NCBI GenBank assembly: GCA_954871525.1
Contig: OX940871.1
Location: forward strand, 29,362,586 to 29,426,585
DNA length: 64,000 nucleotides
Source of the DNA: Parietaria judaica
Taxonomy: Eukaryota; Streptophyta; Magnoliopsida; Rosales; Urticaceae
Direction: 5' to 3'
The notes under the pieces were generated by a model, which did no database searches, was not told the origin of the DNA, and worked only from the letters and a program-made list of their open reading frames with translations. Position numbers and translations under genes: made by a program. Of the stretch, positions 12,790-27,161 are shown in pieces (positions within the stretch are counted from its first letter, which is position 1; each line of letters starts with the position of its first letter).

Positions 12790-15700
12790 CTCTTGTTATA
12801 TTCAAATTCGTTTGTATAAGCTTTAAAATCATTATTTTTTCAATTGGTTCGAAATTTAAGGTTGTAAGAAATGTAAAATAAAGAAATGCTATAGGAAATG
12901 CTATAGCATTTCCTATGGCATTTCTCGGCAACAATTTAATCCTTGCATATTTTTGCATGAGAACTCTTGTTATATTCAAATTCCAATGTATAATCCCTAA
13001 AATTATTATTTTTTCAATTGGTTCGAAATTTAAGGTTGTAAAAAATGTCAAATAAAGAAATGCTATAGGAAATGCTATAGCATTTCCTATGGCATTTCTC
13101 GGCAACAATTTAATCCTTGCATATTTTTGCATGAGAACTCTTGTTATATTCAAATTCCAATGTATAATCCCTAAAATCATTATTTTTTTAATTGGTTAGA
13201 AATTTAAGGTTGTAAAAAATGTCAAATAAAGAAATGCTATAGGAAACTATGGCATTTCTCGGCAACAATTTAATCCTTGCATATTTTTGCATGAGAACTC
13301 TTGTTATATTCAAATTCCAATGTATAATCCCTAAAATTATTATTTTTTCAATTGGTTCGAAATTTAAGGTTGTAAAAAATGTCAAATAAAGAAATGCTAT
13401 AGGAAATGCTATAGCATTTCCTATGGCATTTCTCGTCAACAATGTAATCCTTGCATATTTTTGCATGAGAACGCTTGTAATATTAAAATTTCAATGTATA
13501 AGCCCTAAAATCATTATTTTTTCAATTGGTTCGAAATTTAAGGTTGTAAAAAATGTAAAGTAAAGAAATGCAATAGGAAATGCTATAGCATTTCCTATGG
13601 CATTTCTCGTCAACAATGTAATCCTTGCATATTTTTGCATGAGAACGCTTGTAATATTAAAATTTCAATGTATAAGCCCTAAAATCATTATTTTTTCAAT
13701 TGGTTCGAAATTTAAGGTTGTAAAAAATGTAAAATAAAGAAATGCTATAGGAAATGCTATAGCATTTCCTATGGCATTTCTCGGCAACAATTTAATGCTT
13801 GCATATTTTTGCATGAGAACTCTTGTTATATTCAAATTCCAATGTATAAGCCCTAAAATCATTATTTTTATAATTGGTTAGAAATTTAAGGTTGTAAAAA
13901 ATGTCAAATAAAGAAATGCTATAGGAAATGCTAGAATTTCCTATGGCATTTCTCGTCAACATTTTAATCCTTGAATATTTTTGCATGAGAACTCTTGTTA
14001 TATTCAAATTCCAATGTATAAGCCCTAAAGTCATTATTTTTTCACTTGGTTCGAAATTTTAGGTCGTAAAAAATGTAAAATAAAGAAATGCTATAGGAAA
14101 TGCTAGCATTTCCTATGGCATTTCTCGTCGACAATTTAATCCTTGCATATTTTTGCATGAGAACTCTTGTTATATTAAAATTCCAATGTATAAGCTTTAA
14201 AATAATTATTTTTTCAATTGGTTTGAAATTTAAGGTTGTAAAAAATGTAAAATAAAGAAATGCAATAGGCATTTCCTATGGCATTTCTCGTCAACAATTT
14301 AATCCTTGCAAATTTTTCCATGAGAACTCTTGTTATATTAAAATTCCAATGTATAAGCCCTAAAATCATTATTTTTTCAATTGGTTCGAAATTTAAGGTT
14401 GTAAAAAATGTCAAATAAAGAAATGATGTAGGAAATACTATAGCATTTCCTATGGCATTTCTCGTCAACAATTTAATCCTTGCATATTTTTGCATGAGAA
14501 CTCTTGTTATATTCAAATTCCAATGTATAAGCCCTAAAATCATTATTTTTTCAATTGGTTCGAAAATTAAGGTTGTAAGAAATGTAAAATAACGAAATTC
14601 TATAGGAAATTCTATAGCATTTCATATAGCATTTCTCGTCAACATTTCAATCCTTGCATATTTTTGCATGAGAACTCTTGTTATATTCAAATTCCAATGT
14701 ATAAGCCCTAAAATCATTATTTTTTCAATTTGTTCGACTTTTAGGTAGTTAACAATGTAAAATAAAGAAATGCTATAGGAATTGCTATAGCATTTCGTAT
14801 GGAATTTCTCGTCAACAATTTAATCCTTGCATATTTTTGCATGAGAACTCTTGTTATATTCAAATTCCAATGTATAAGCCCTAAAATAATTATTTTTTTA
14901 TTGGTTCGACTTTTAGGTCGTAAACAATGTAAAATTAAGAAATGCTATAGGAAATGCTAGCATTTCCTATGGAATTTAACGTCAACAATTTAATCCTTGC
15001 ATATTTTTGCATGAGAACGCTTCTAATATTAAAATTTCAATGTATAAGCCCTAAAATCATTATTTTTTCAATCGGTTCGAAATTTAAGGTTGTAAAAAAT
15101 GTAAAATAAAGAAATGCTATAGGAAATGCTATAGCATTTCCTATGGAATTTCTCGTCAACAATTTAATCCTTGCATATTTTTGCATGAGAACTCTTGTTA
15201 TATTCAAATTCCAATGTATAAGCTTTAAAATCATTATTTTTTCAATTGGTTCGAAATTTAAGGTTGTAAAAAATGCAAAATAAAGAAATGCTATAGAAAA
15301 TGCTATAGCATTTCCTATGGCATTTCTCGTCAACAATTTAATCCTTGCATATTTTTGCATGAGAACTCTTGTTATATTCAAATTCCAATGTATAAGCCCT
15401 AAAATCATTATTTTTTCAATTGGTTCGAAATTTAAGGTTGTAAAAAATGTCAAATAAAGAAATGCTATAGGAAATCCTATAGCATTTCGTATGGCATTTC
15501 TCGTCAACAATTTAATCCTTGCATATTTTTGCATGAGAACTCTTGTTATATTAAAATTCCAATGTATAAGCCCTAAAATCATTATTTTTTCAATTGGTTC
15601 GAAAATTAAGGTTGTAAGAAATGTAAAATAAAGAAATTCTGTAGGAAATTCTAGAGCATTTCATATAGCATTTCTCGTCAACATTTCAATCCTTGCATAT

Positions 15701-18700
15701 TTTTGCATGAGTATATTCAAATTCCAATGTATAAGCCCTAAAATCATTATTTTTTCAATTGGTTCGAAATTTAAGGTTGTAAAAAATGTAAAATAAAGAA
15801 ATGCTATAGGAAATGCTATAGCATTTCGTATGGCATTTCTCGTCAACAATTTAATCCTTGCATATTTTTGCATGAGGATTCTTGTTATATTCAAATTCCA
15901 ATGTATAAGCCCTAAAATAATTATTTTTTCAATTGGTTTGACTTTTAGGTCGTAAACAATGTAAAATAAAGGAATGCTATAGGAAATGCTATAGCATTTC
16001 CTATGGAATTTCTCGTCAACAATTTAATCCTTGCATATTTTGCACGAGAACTCTTGTTATATTCAAATTCCAATGTATACGCCCTAAAATCATTATTTTT
16101 TCAATTGGTTCGAAATTTTAGGTCGTAAACCATGTAAAATAAAGAAATGCTATAGGGAATGCAATAGCATTTCCTATGGAATTTCTCGTCAACAATTTAA
16201 CCTTGCATATTTTTGCATGAGAACTCTTGTTATATTCAAATTCCAATGTATAAGCCGTAAAATCATTATTTTTTCAATTGGTTCGACTTTTAGGTCGTAA
16301 ACTATGTAATATAAAGAAATGCTATAGCATTTCCTATGGCATTTCTCGTTAACAATTTAATCCTTGCATATTTTTGCATGGGAACTTTTGTTATATTCAA
16401 ATTCCAATGTATAATCCCTAAAATATTTATTTTTTCAAATTGTTCGAAATTTAAGGTTGTAAAAAATGTAAAATAAAGAAATTCTATAGGAAATTCTATA
16501 GCATTTCATATGGCATTTCTCGTCAACATTTTAATCCTTGCATATTTTTGCATGAGTATATTATAATTCCAATGTATAAGCCCTAAAATCATTATTTTTC
16601 AATTGGTTTGAAATTTAAGGTTGTAAAAAATGTAAAATAAAGAAATTCTATAGGAAATTCTATAGCATTTCCTATGGCATTTCTCGTCAACAATTTAATC
16701 CTTACATATTTTTACATGAGAACTCTTGTTATATTCAATTTCCAATGTATAAGCCCTAAAATTATTATTTTTTCAATTGGTTCGAAAATTAAGGTTGTAA
16801 AAAATGTAAAATAAAGAAATGCTATAGCATTTTCTATGGCATTTCTCGTCAACATTTTAATCCTTGCATATTTTTGCATGAGAACTCTTGTTATATTCAA
16901 ATTCCAATGTATAAGCCCTAAAATCATTATTTTTTCAATTGGTTCGAAATTTTAGGTCATAAACAATGTAAAATAAAGAAATGCTATAGGAAATGCTAGC
17001 ATTTCCTATGGCATTTCTCGTCAACAATTTAATCCTTGTATATTTTTGCATGAGAACTCTTGTTATATTCAAATTCCAATGTATAAGCCCTAAAATCATT
17101 ATTTTTTCAATTGGTTCGAAATTTAAGGTTGTAAAAAATGTAAAATAAAGAAATGCTATAGGAAATGCTATAGCATTTCCTATGGCATTTCTCGTCAACA
17201 ATTTAATCCTTGCATATTTTTGCATGAGAACTCTTGTTATATTCAAATTCCAATGTAGAAGCTTTAAAATAATTATTTTTTCAATTAGTTCGAAATTTAA
17301 GGTCGTAAAAAATGTAAAATAAAGAAATGCTACAGGAAATGCTATAGCATTTCCTATGGCATTTCTCGTCAACAATTTAATCCTTGCATATTTTTGCATG
17401 AGAACTCTTGTTATATTCAAATTCCAATGTATAAGCCCTAAAATCATTATTTTTTCAATTGGTTCGAAATTTTAGGTCGTAAACCATGTAAAATAAAGAA
17501 ATGCTATAGGAAATGCTAGCATTTCCTATGGCATTTCTCGTCAACAATTTAATCCTTGCATATTTTTGCATGAGAACTCTTGTTATATTCAAATTCCAAT
17601 GTATAAGCCCTAAAATCATTATTTTTTCAATTGGTTCGAAATTTAAGGTTGAAAAAATGTAAAATAAAGAAATTCTATCAGAAATTCTATAGCATTTCCT
17701 ATGGCATTTCTCGTCTACAATTTAATCCTTGCATATTTTTCATGAGAACTCTTGTTATATTAAAATTCCAATTTATAAGCCCTAAAATCATTATTTTTTC
17801 AATTGGTTCGAATTTTAAGGCTGAAAAAAATGTAAAATAAAGAAGTTCTATCAGAAATTCTATAGCATTTCCTATGGCATTTCTCGTCAATAATTTAATC
17901 CTTGCATATTTTTGCATGAGAACTCTTGTTATATTCAAATTCCAATGTATAAGCCCTAAAATCATTATTTTTTCAATTGGTTCGAAATTTAAGGTTGTAA
18001 AAAATGTAAAATAAAGAAATGCTAAAGGAAATGCTATAGCATTTCGTATGGCATTTCTCGTCAACAATTTAATCCTTGCATATTTTTGCATGAGAACTAT
18101 TGTTATATTCAAATTCCAATGTATAAGCCCTAAAATCATTATTTTTTCAATTGGTTCGACTTTTAGGTCGTAAACAATGTAAAAAAAAAAAAGAAATGCT
18201 ATAGGAAATGCTCCTATGGCATTTCTCGTCAACAATTTAATCCTTGCATATTTTTGCATGAGAACTCTTGTTATATTCAATTCCAATGTATAAGCTTTAA
18301 AATCATTATTTTTTCAATTGGTTCGAAATTTAAGGTTGTAAAAAATGTAAAATAAAGAAATGCTATAAAAAATGCTATAGCATTTCCTATGGCATTTCTT
18401 GTCAACAATTTAATCCTTGCATGTTTTTGCATGAGAACTCTTGTTATATTCAAATTCCAATGTATAAGCCCTAAAATCATTTTTTTTTCAATATGTTCGA
18501 AATTTAAGGTTGTAAAAAATGTCAAATAAAGAAATGCTATAGCATTTCCTATGGCATTTCTCGTCAACAATTTAATACTTGCATATTTTTGCATGAGAAC
18601 TATTGTTATATTCAAATTTCAATTTATAAGCCCTAAAATCATTATTTTTTCAATTGGTTCGAAATTTAAGGTTGAAAAAAAATGTAAAATAAAGAAATTC

Positions 18701-21700
18701 TATAGGAAATTCTAAAACATTTCCTATGGCATTTCTTGTCAACAATTTAATCCTTGCATATTTTTGCATGAGAACTCTTGTTATATTCAAATTCCAATGT
18801 ATAAGCCCTAAAATCATTATTTTTTCAATTGGTTCGAAATTTAAGGTTGAAAAAATGTAAAATAAAGAAATTCTATCGGAAATTCTATAGCATTTCCTAT
18901 GGCATTTCTCGTCAACAATTTAATCCTTGCATATTTTTGCATGAGAACTCTTGTTATATTCAAAACCTAATGTATAAGCACTAAAATCATTATTTTTTCA
19001 ATTGGTTCGAAATTTAAGGTTGTAAAAAATGTAAAATAAAGAAATGCTATAGGAAAGGCTATAGCATTTCGTATAGCATTTCTCGTCAACAATTTAATCC
19101 TTTCATATTTTTGCATGAGAACTCTTGTTATATTCAAATTCCAATGTATAACCCCTAAAATCATTATTTTTTCAATTGGTTCGACTTTTCGGTCGTAAAC
19201 AATGTAAAATAAAGAAATGCTATAGGAAATGCTAGCATTACCTATGGCATTTCTCGTCAACAATTTAATCGTTGCATATTTTTGCATAATAACTCTTGTT
19301 ATATTCAAATTCCAATGTATAAGCCCTTAAATTATTATTTTTTCAATTGGTTCGAAATTTAAGGTTGTAAAAAATATAAAATAAAGAAATGCAATAGGAA
19401 ATGCTATAACATTTCCTATGGCATTTCTCGTCAACAATTTAATCCTTGCACATTTTTGCATGAGAACTCTTTTTATATTCAAATTCCAATGTATAAGCCC
19501 TAAAATCATTATTTTTTCAATTGGTTCGAAATTTAATGTTGTAAAAAATGTAAAATAAAGAAATGCCATAGGAAATGCTATAGCATTTCCTATGGCATTT
19601 CTCGTCAACAATTGAATCGTTGCATGTTTTTGCATGAGAACTCTTGTTATATTCAAATTTCAATTTATAAGCCCTAAAATCATTATTTTTTTAATTGGTT
19701 CGAGATTTAAGGTTGTGAAAAATGTAAAATAAAGAAATTCTATAGGAAATTCTATAGCATTTCCTATGGCATTTCTTGTCAACAATTTAATCCTTGCATA
19801 TTTTGGCATGAGTATATTCAAATTACAATGTATAAGCCCTAAAATCATTATTTTTCAATTGGTTTGAAATTTAAGGTTGTAAAAAATGTCAAATAAAGAA
19901 ATTCTATAGGAAATTCTATAGCATTTCCTATGGCATTTCTCGTCAACATTTTAATCCTTGCATATTTTTGCATGAGAACTCTTGTTATATTCAAATTCCA
20001 AGTTATAAGCCCTAAAATCATTATTTTTTTAATTGGTTCGAGATTTAAGGTTGTAAAAAATGTAAAATAAAAAAATGCTATAGGATATACTATAGCATTT
20101 CCTATGGCATTTCTCGTCAACAATTTAATCCTTGCATATTTTTGCATGAGAACGCTTGTTATATTCAAATTCCAATGTATAAGCCCTTAAATTATTATTT
20201 TTTCAATTGGTTCGAAATTTAAGGTTGTAAAAAATGTAAAATAAAGAAATGCTGTAGCATTTCCTATGGCATTTCTCGTCAACATTATAATCCTTGCATA
20301 TTTTTGCATGAGAACTCTTGTTATATTCAAATTCCAATGTATAAGCCCTAAAATCATTATTTTTTCAATTGGTTCGACTTTTAGGTCGTAAACAATGTAA
20401 TATAAAGAAATGCTATAGCATTTCCTATGGCATTTCTCGTCAACAATTTAATCCTTGCATATTTTTGCATGAGAACTCTTGTTTTATTCAAATTCCAATG
20501 TATAATCCCTAAAATATTTATTTTTTCAAATTGTTCGAAATTTAAGGTTGTAAAAAATGTAAAATAAAGAAATTCTATAGGAAATTCTATAGCATTTCAT
20601 ATGGCATTTCTCGTCAACATTTTAATCCTTGCATATTTTTGCATGAGTATATTCAAATTCCAATGTATAAGCCCTAAAATCATTATTTTTCAATTGGTTT
20701 GAAATTTAAGGTTGTAAAAAATGTCAAATAAAGAAATTCTATAGGAAATTCTATAGCATTTCCTATGGCATTTCTCGTCAACATTTTAATCCTTGCATAT
20801 TTTTGCATGAGAACTCTTGTTATATTCAAATTCCAATTTATAAGCCCTAAAATCATTATTTTTTTAATTGGTTCGAGATTTAAGGTTGTAAAAAATGTAA
20901 AATAAAGAAATTCTATAGGAAATTCTATAACATTTCCTATGGCATTTCTCGTCAACAATTTAATCCTTGCATATTTTTGCATGAGAACTCTTGTTATATT
21001 CAAATTCCAATGTATAAGCCCTAAAATTATTATTTTTTCAATTGGTTCGAAATTTAAGGTTGTAAAAAATGTCAAATAAAGAAATGCTGTAGCATTTCCT
21101 ATGGCATTTCTCGTCAACATTTTAATCCTTGCATATTTTTGCATGAGAACTCTTGTTATATTCAAATTCCAATGTATAAGCCCTAAAATCATTATTTTTT
21201 CAATTGGTTCGAAATTTTAGGTCATAAACAATGTAAAATAAAGAAATGCTATAGGAAATGCTAGCATTTCCTATGGCATTTCTCGTCAACAATTTAATCC
21301 TTGCATATTTTTGCATGAGAACTCTTGTTATATTCAAATTCCAATGTATAAGCCCTAAAATCATTTTTTTTTTCAATTGGTTCGAAATTTAAGGTTGTAA
21401 AAAATGTAAAATAAAGAAATGCTATAGGAAATGCTATAGCATTTCCTATGGCATTTCTCGTCAACAATTTAATCCTTGCATATTTTTGCATGAGAACTCT
21501 TGTTATATTCAAATTCCAATGTATAAGCCCTAAAATCATTATTTTTTCAATTGGTTCGAAATTTAAGGTTGTAAAAAATGTAAAATAAAGAAATGCTATA
21601 GGAAATGCTATAGCATTTCGTATGGAATTTCTCGTCAACAATTTAATCCTTGCATATTTTTGCATGAGAACTCTTGTGATATTCAAATTCCAATGTATAA

Positions 21701-24231
21701 GCTCTAAAATCATTATTTTTTTGATTGGTTCGACTTTTAGGTCGTAAACAATGTAAAATTAAGAAATGCTATAGGAAATGCTATAGCATTTCCTATGGAA
21801 TTTAACGTCAACAATTTAATCCTTGCATATTTTTGCATGAGAACGCTTCTAATATTAAAATTTCAATGTATAAGCCCTAAAATCATTATTTTTTCAATCG
21901 GTTCGAAATTTAAGGTTGTAAAAAATGTAAAATAAAGAAATACTATAGGAAATGCTATAGCATTTCCTATTGCATTTCTCGTCAACATTTTAATCCTTGC
22001 ATATTTTTGCATGAGAACTCTTGTTATATTCAAATTCCAATGTATAAGCCTCAAAATCATTATTTTTTCAATTGGTTCGAAATTTTAGGTCGTAAACAAT
22101 GTAAAATAAAGAAATGCTATAGGAAATGCTAGCATTTCCTATGGAATTTCTCATCAACAATTTAATCCTTGCATATTTTTGCATGAGAACTCTTGTTATA
22201 TTAAAATTCCAATGTATAAGCTTTAAAATCATTATTTTTTAAATTGGTTCGAAATTTAAGGTTGTAAAAAATGTAAAATAATTAAATGCTATCGGAAATG
22301 CTATAGCATTTCCTATGGCATTTCTCGTCAACAATTTAATCCTTGCATATTTTTGCATGAGAACTCTTGTTATATTCAAATTCCAATGTATAAGCCCTAA
22401 AATCATTATTTTTTCAATTGGTTCGAAATTTAAGGTTGTAAAAAATGTCAAATAAAGAAATGCTATAGGAAATGCTATAGCATTTCGTATGGCATTTCTC
22501 GTCAACAATTTAATCCTTGCATATTTTTGCATGAGAACTCTTGTTATATTTAAATTCCAATGTATAAGCCCTAAAATCATTATTTTTTCAATTGGTTCGA
22601 AAATTAAGGTTGTAAAAAATGTAAAATAAAGAAATTCTATAGGAAATTCTATACCATTTCATATGGCATTTCTCGTCAACATTTTAATCCTTGCATATTT
22701 TTGCATGAGTATATTCAAATTCCAATGTATAAGCCCTAAAATCATTATTTTTTCAATTGGTTCGAAATTTAAGGTTGTAAAAAAAGTCAAATAAAGAAAT
22801 TCTATAGGAAATTCTATAGCATTTCCTATGGCATTTCTCGTCAACATTTTAATCCTTGCATATTTTTGCATGAGAACCCTTGTTATATTCAAATTCCAAG
22901 TTATAAGCCCTAAAATAATTATTTTTTCAATTGGTTCGAAATTTTAGGTTGTAAAAATGTAAAATAAAGAAATTCTATTGGAAATGCTATAGCATTTCGT
23001 ATGGCATTTCTCGTCAAAATTTAATCTTTGCATATTTTTGCATGAGAACTCTTGTTATATTCAAATTCCAATGTATAAGCCCTAAAATCATTATGTTTTC
23101 AATTGGTTCAAAATTTAAGGTTGTAAAAAATGTAAAATAAAGAAATGCTATAGGAAATGCTATAGCATTTCGTTTGGCATTTCTCGTCAACAATTTAATC
23201 CTTGCATATTTTTGCATGAGAACACTTGTTATATTCAAATTCCAATGTATAAGCACTAAAATAATTATTTTTTCAATTGGTTCGACTTTTAGGTCGTAAA
23301 CAATGTAAAATAAAGAAATGCTATAGGAAATGCTAGCATTTCCTATGGAATTTCTCGTCAACAATTTAATCCTTGCATATTTTTGCATGAGAACTCTTGT
23401 TATATTCAAATTCCAATGTATAAGCCCTAAAATCATTATTTTTTCAATTGGTTCAAAATTTTAGGTCGTAAACCATGTAAAATAAAGAAATGCTATGGGA
23501 AATGCTATAGCATTTCCTATGGCATTTCTCGTCAACAATTTAACCTTGCATATTTTTGCATGAGAACTCTTGTTATATTCAAATTCCAATGTATAAGCCC
23601 TAAAATCATTATTTTTTTCAATTGGTTCGACTTTTAGGTCGTAAACAATGTAATATAAAAAAATGCTATAGGAAATGCTATAGCATTTCCTATGGCATTT
23701 CTCGTCAACAATTTAATCCTTGCATATTTTTGCATGAGAACTCTTGTTATATTCAAATTCGAATGTATAATCCCTAAAATAATTATTTTTTCAAATTGTT
23801 CGAAATTTAAGGTTGTAAAAAATGTAAAATAAAGAAATTCTATAGGAAATTCTATAGCATTTCATATGGCATTTCTCCACAACATTTTAATCCTTGCATA
23901 TTTTTGCATTAGTATATTCTAATTTCAATTTATAAGCCCTAAAATCATTATTTTTTCAATTGGTTCGAAATTTAAGGTTGTAAAAAATGTAAAATAAAGA
24001 AATTCTATAGGAAATTCTATAGCATTTCCTATGACATTTCTTGTCAACAATTTAATCCTTGCAAATTTTTGCATGAGAACTCTTGTTATATTCAAATTCC
24101 AATGTATAAGCCCTAAAATCATTATTTTTTCAATTGGTTCGAAATTTAAGGTTGTAAAAAATATAAAATAAAGAAATGCTATAGGAAATGCTATAGCATT
24201 TTCTATGGCATTTCTCGTCAACAATTTAATC
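12790..24231 (+). repeat. Diverged satellite domain with weak higher-order structure
   Basis: Monomers here differ more from one another than in the flanking domains. Private markers include a 9-bp deletion that gives GCATGAGTATATTC (six cases), GTAATATAAAG monomers at 16,306 and 20,397 (a related form at 23,650), and paired GAAATTCTATAG 12-mers. Blocks at about 16.26-16.56 kb and 20.35-20.65 kb are collinear at an offset of about 4,091 bp, and 14.9-15.1 kb resembles 21.7-21.9 kb. No clean full-length HOR is visible. The stretch contains no other sequence. Confidence 0.8.
16261..16560 (+). repeat. Segment with a second copy about 4,091 bp away (20,352-20,650)
   Basis: Two monomers with several private variants in a row recur about 4,091 bp downstream: GTCGTAAAC followed by GTAATATAAAG, then TAATCCCTAAAATATTTATT, TTCAAATTGTTCGAAATTT, GAAATTCTATAG doublets, CATTTCATATGGC, and the 9-bp deletion GCATGAGTATATT. 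The two segments differ by only a few bases that I could see. The partner block is followed by extra monomers, so the offset grows to about 4,266 bp near 21,219. Confidence 0.75.
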
Positions 24232-27161
24232 CTTGCATATTTTTGCATGAGAACTCTTGTTATATTCAAATTCCAATGTATAAGCTTTAAAATCATTATT
24301 TTTTACATTGGTTCGAAATTTAAGGTTGTAAAAAATATAAAATAAAGAAATGCTATAGGAAATGCTATAGCATTTCCTATGGCATTTCTCGTCAACAATT
24401 TAATCCTTGCATATTTATGCATGAGAACTCTTGTTATATTCAAATTCCAATGTATAAGCTTTAAAATAATTATTTTTCAATTAGTTCGAAATTTATGGTC
24501 GTAAAAAATGTAAAATAAAGAAATGCTACAGGAAATGCTATAGCATTTCCTATGGCATTTCTCGTCAACAATTTAATCCTTGCATATTTTTGCATGAGAA
24601 CTCTTGTTATATTCAAATTCCAATGTATAATCCCTAAAATCATTACTTTTTCAATTGGTTCGAAATTTTAGGTCGTAAACCATGTAAAATAAAGAAATGC
24701 TATATGAAATGCTATAGCATTTCCTATGGCATTTCTCGTCAACAATTTAACCTTGCATATTTTTGCATGAGAACTATTGTTGTATTAAAATTCCAATGTA
24801 TAAGCCCTAAAATCATTATTTTTTCAATTGGTTCGACTTTTAGGTTGTAAACAATGTAAAATAAAGAAATGCTATAAAAAATGCTATAGCATTTCCTATG
24901 GCATTTCTTGTCAACAATTTAATCCTTGCATGTTTTTGCATGAGAACTCTTGTTATATTCAAATTCCAATGTATAAGCCCTAAAATCATTATTTTTTCAA
25001 TTGGTTCGAAACTTAAGGTTGTAAAAAATGTCAAATAAAGAAATGCTATAGCATTTCCTATGGCATTTCTCGTCAACAATTTAATACTTGCATATTTTTG
25101 CATGAGAACTCTTGTTATATTCAAATTTCAATTTATAAGCCCTAAAATCATTATTTTTTCAATTGGTTCGAAATTTAAGGTTGAAAAAAAATGTAAAATA
25201 ATGAAATTCTATAGGAAATTCTAAAACATTTCCTATGGCATTTCTTGTCAACAATTTAATCCTTGCATATTTTTGCACGAGAACTCTTGTTATATTCAAA
25301 TTCCAATGTATAAGCCCTAAAATCATTATTTTTTCAATTGGTTCGAAATTTAAGGTTGAAAAAATGTAAAATAAAGAAATTCTATCGGAAATACTATAGC
25401 ATTTCCTATGGCATTTCTCGTCAACAATTTAATCCTTGCATATTGTTGCATGAGAACTCTTGTTATATTCAAATTACAATGTGTAAGCCCTAAAATCATT
25501 ATTTTTTTCAATTGGTTCGAAATTTAAGGTTGTAAAAAATGTAAAATAAAGAAATGCTATAGGAAATGCTATAGCATTTCGTATGGCATTTCTCGTCAAC
25601 AATTTAATCCTTGCATATTTTTGCATGAGAACTATTGTTATATTCAAATTCCAATGTATAAGCCCTAAAATCATTATTTTTTCAATTGGTTCGACTTTTA
25701 GGTCGTAAACAATGTAAAAAAAAAGAAATGCTATAGGAAATGCTATAGCATTTCCTATGGCATTTCTCGTCAACAATTTAATCCTTGAATATTTTTGCAT
25801 GAGAACTCTTGTTATATTCAAATTCCGATGTATAAGCTTTAAAATCATTTTTTTTTTCAATTGGTTCGAAATTTAAGGTTGTAAAAAATGTAAAATAAAG
25901 AAATGCTATAAAAAATGCTATAGCATTTCCTATGGCATTTCTTGTCAACAACTTAATCCTTGCATGTTTTTGCATGAGAACTCTTGTTATATTCAAATTC
26001 CAATGTATAAGCCCTAAAATCATTATTTTTTCAATTGGTTCGAAACTTAAGGTTGTAAAAAATGTCAAATAAAGAAATGCTATAGCATTTCCTATGGCAT
26101 TTCTCGTCAACAATTTAATACTTGCATATTTTTGCATGAGAACTCTTGTTATATTCAAATTTCAATTTATAAGCCCTAAAATCAATATTTTTTCAATTGG
26201 TTCGAATTTTAAGGTTGAAAAAAAACGTAAAATAAAGAAATTCTATAGGAAATTCTAAAACATTTCCTATGGCATTTCTTGTCAACAATTTAATCCTTGC
26301 ATATTTTTGCACGAGAACTCTTGTTATATTCAAATTCCAATGTATAAGCCCTAAAATCATTATTTTTTCAATTGGTTCGAAATTTAAGGTTGAAAAAATG
26401 TAAAATAAAGAAATTCTATCGGAAATTCTATAGCATTTCCTATGGCATTTCTCGTCAACAATTTAATCATTGCATATTTTTGCATGAGAACTCTTGTTAT
26501 ATTCAAATTCCAATGAATAAGCCCTAAAATCTTTATTTTTTCAATTGGTTCGAAATTTAAGGTTGTAAAAAATGTAAAATAAAGAAATGCTATAGGAAAT
26601 GCTATAGCATTTCGTATGGCATTTCTCGTCAACAATTTAATCCTTTCATATTTTTGCATGAGAACTCTTGTTATATTCAAATTCCAATGTATAACCCCTA
26701 AAATCATTATTTTTTCAATTGTTTCGACTTTTCGGTCGTAAACAATGTAAAATAAAGAAATGCTATAGGAAATGCTAGCATTACCTATGGCATTTCTCGT
26801 CAACAATTTAATCCTTGCATATTTTTGCATGAGAACACTTGTTATACTCAAATTCCAATGTATAAGCCCTTAAATTATTATTTTTTCAATTGGTTCGAAA
26901 TTTAAGGTTGTAAAAAATGTAAAATAAAGAAATGCAATAGGAAATGCTATAGCATTTCCTATGGCATTTCTCGTCAACAATTTAATCCTTGCATATTTTT
27001 GCATTAGAACTCTTGTTATATTCAAATTCCAATGTATAAGCCCTAAAATCATTATTTTTTCAATTGGTTCGAAATTTAAGGTTGTAAAAAATGTAAAATA
27101 AAGAAATGCCATAGGAAATGCTATAGCATTTCCTATGGCATTTCTCGTCAACAATTTAATC
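24232..27161 (+). repeat. 2.93-kb tandem duplication, copy 1
   Basis: This 17-monomer block is repeated immediately to the right at an offset of 2,930-2,932 bp. Anchors are the altered T-tract TTTTTTACATTGG at 24,299 and 27,229, ATTTATGCATGAG, TTATGGTCGTAAAA, ATTACTTTTTCAATTGG, GCTATATGAAATGC, and an A-tract monomer near 25,714. Identity looks very high, suggesting a recent event. Confidence 0.88.

Noticed and set aside
18181..18192. Homopolymer A-run as a microsatellite or retrotransposon tail
   Set aside because: It replaces the AAAATAAA stretch of an otherwise normal monomer and recurs at the same monomer position in related copies, so it is a monomer variant.
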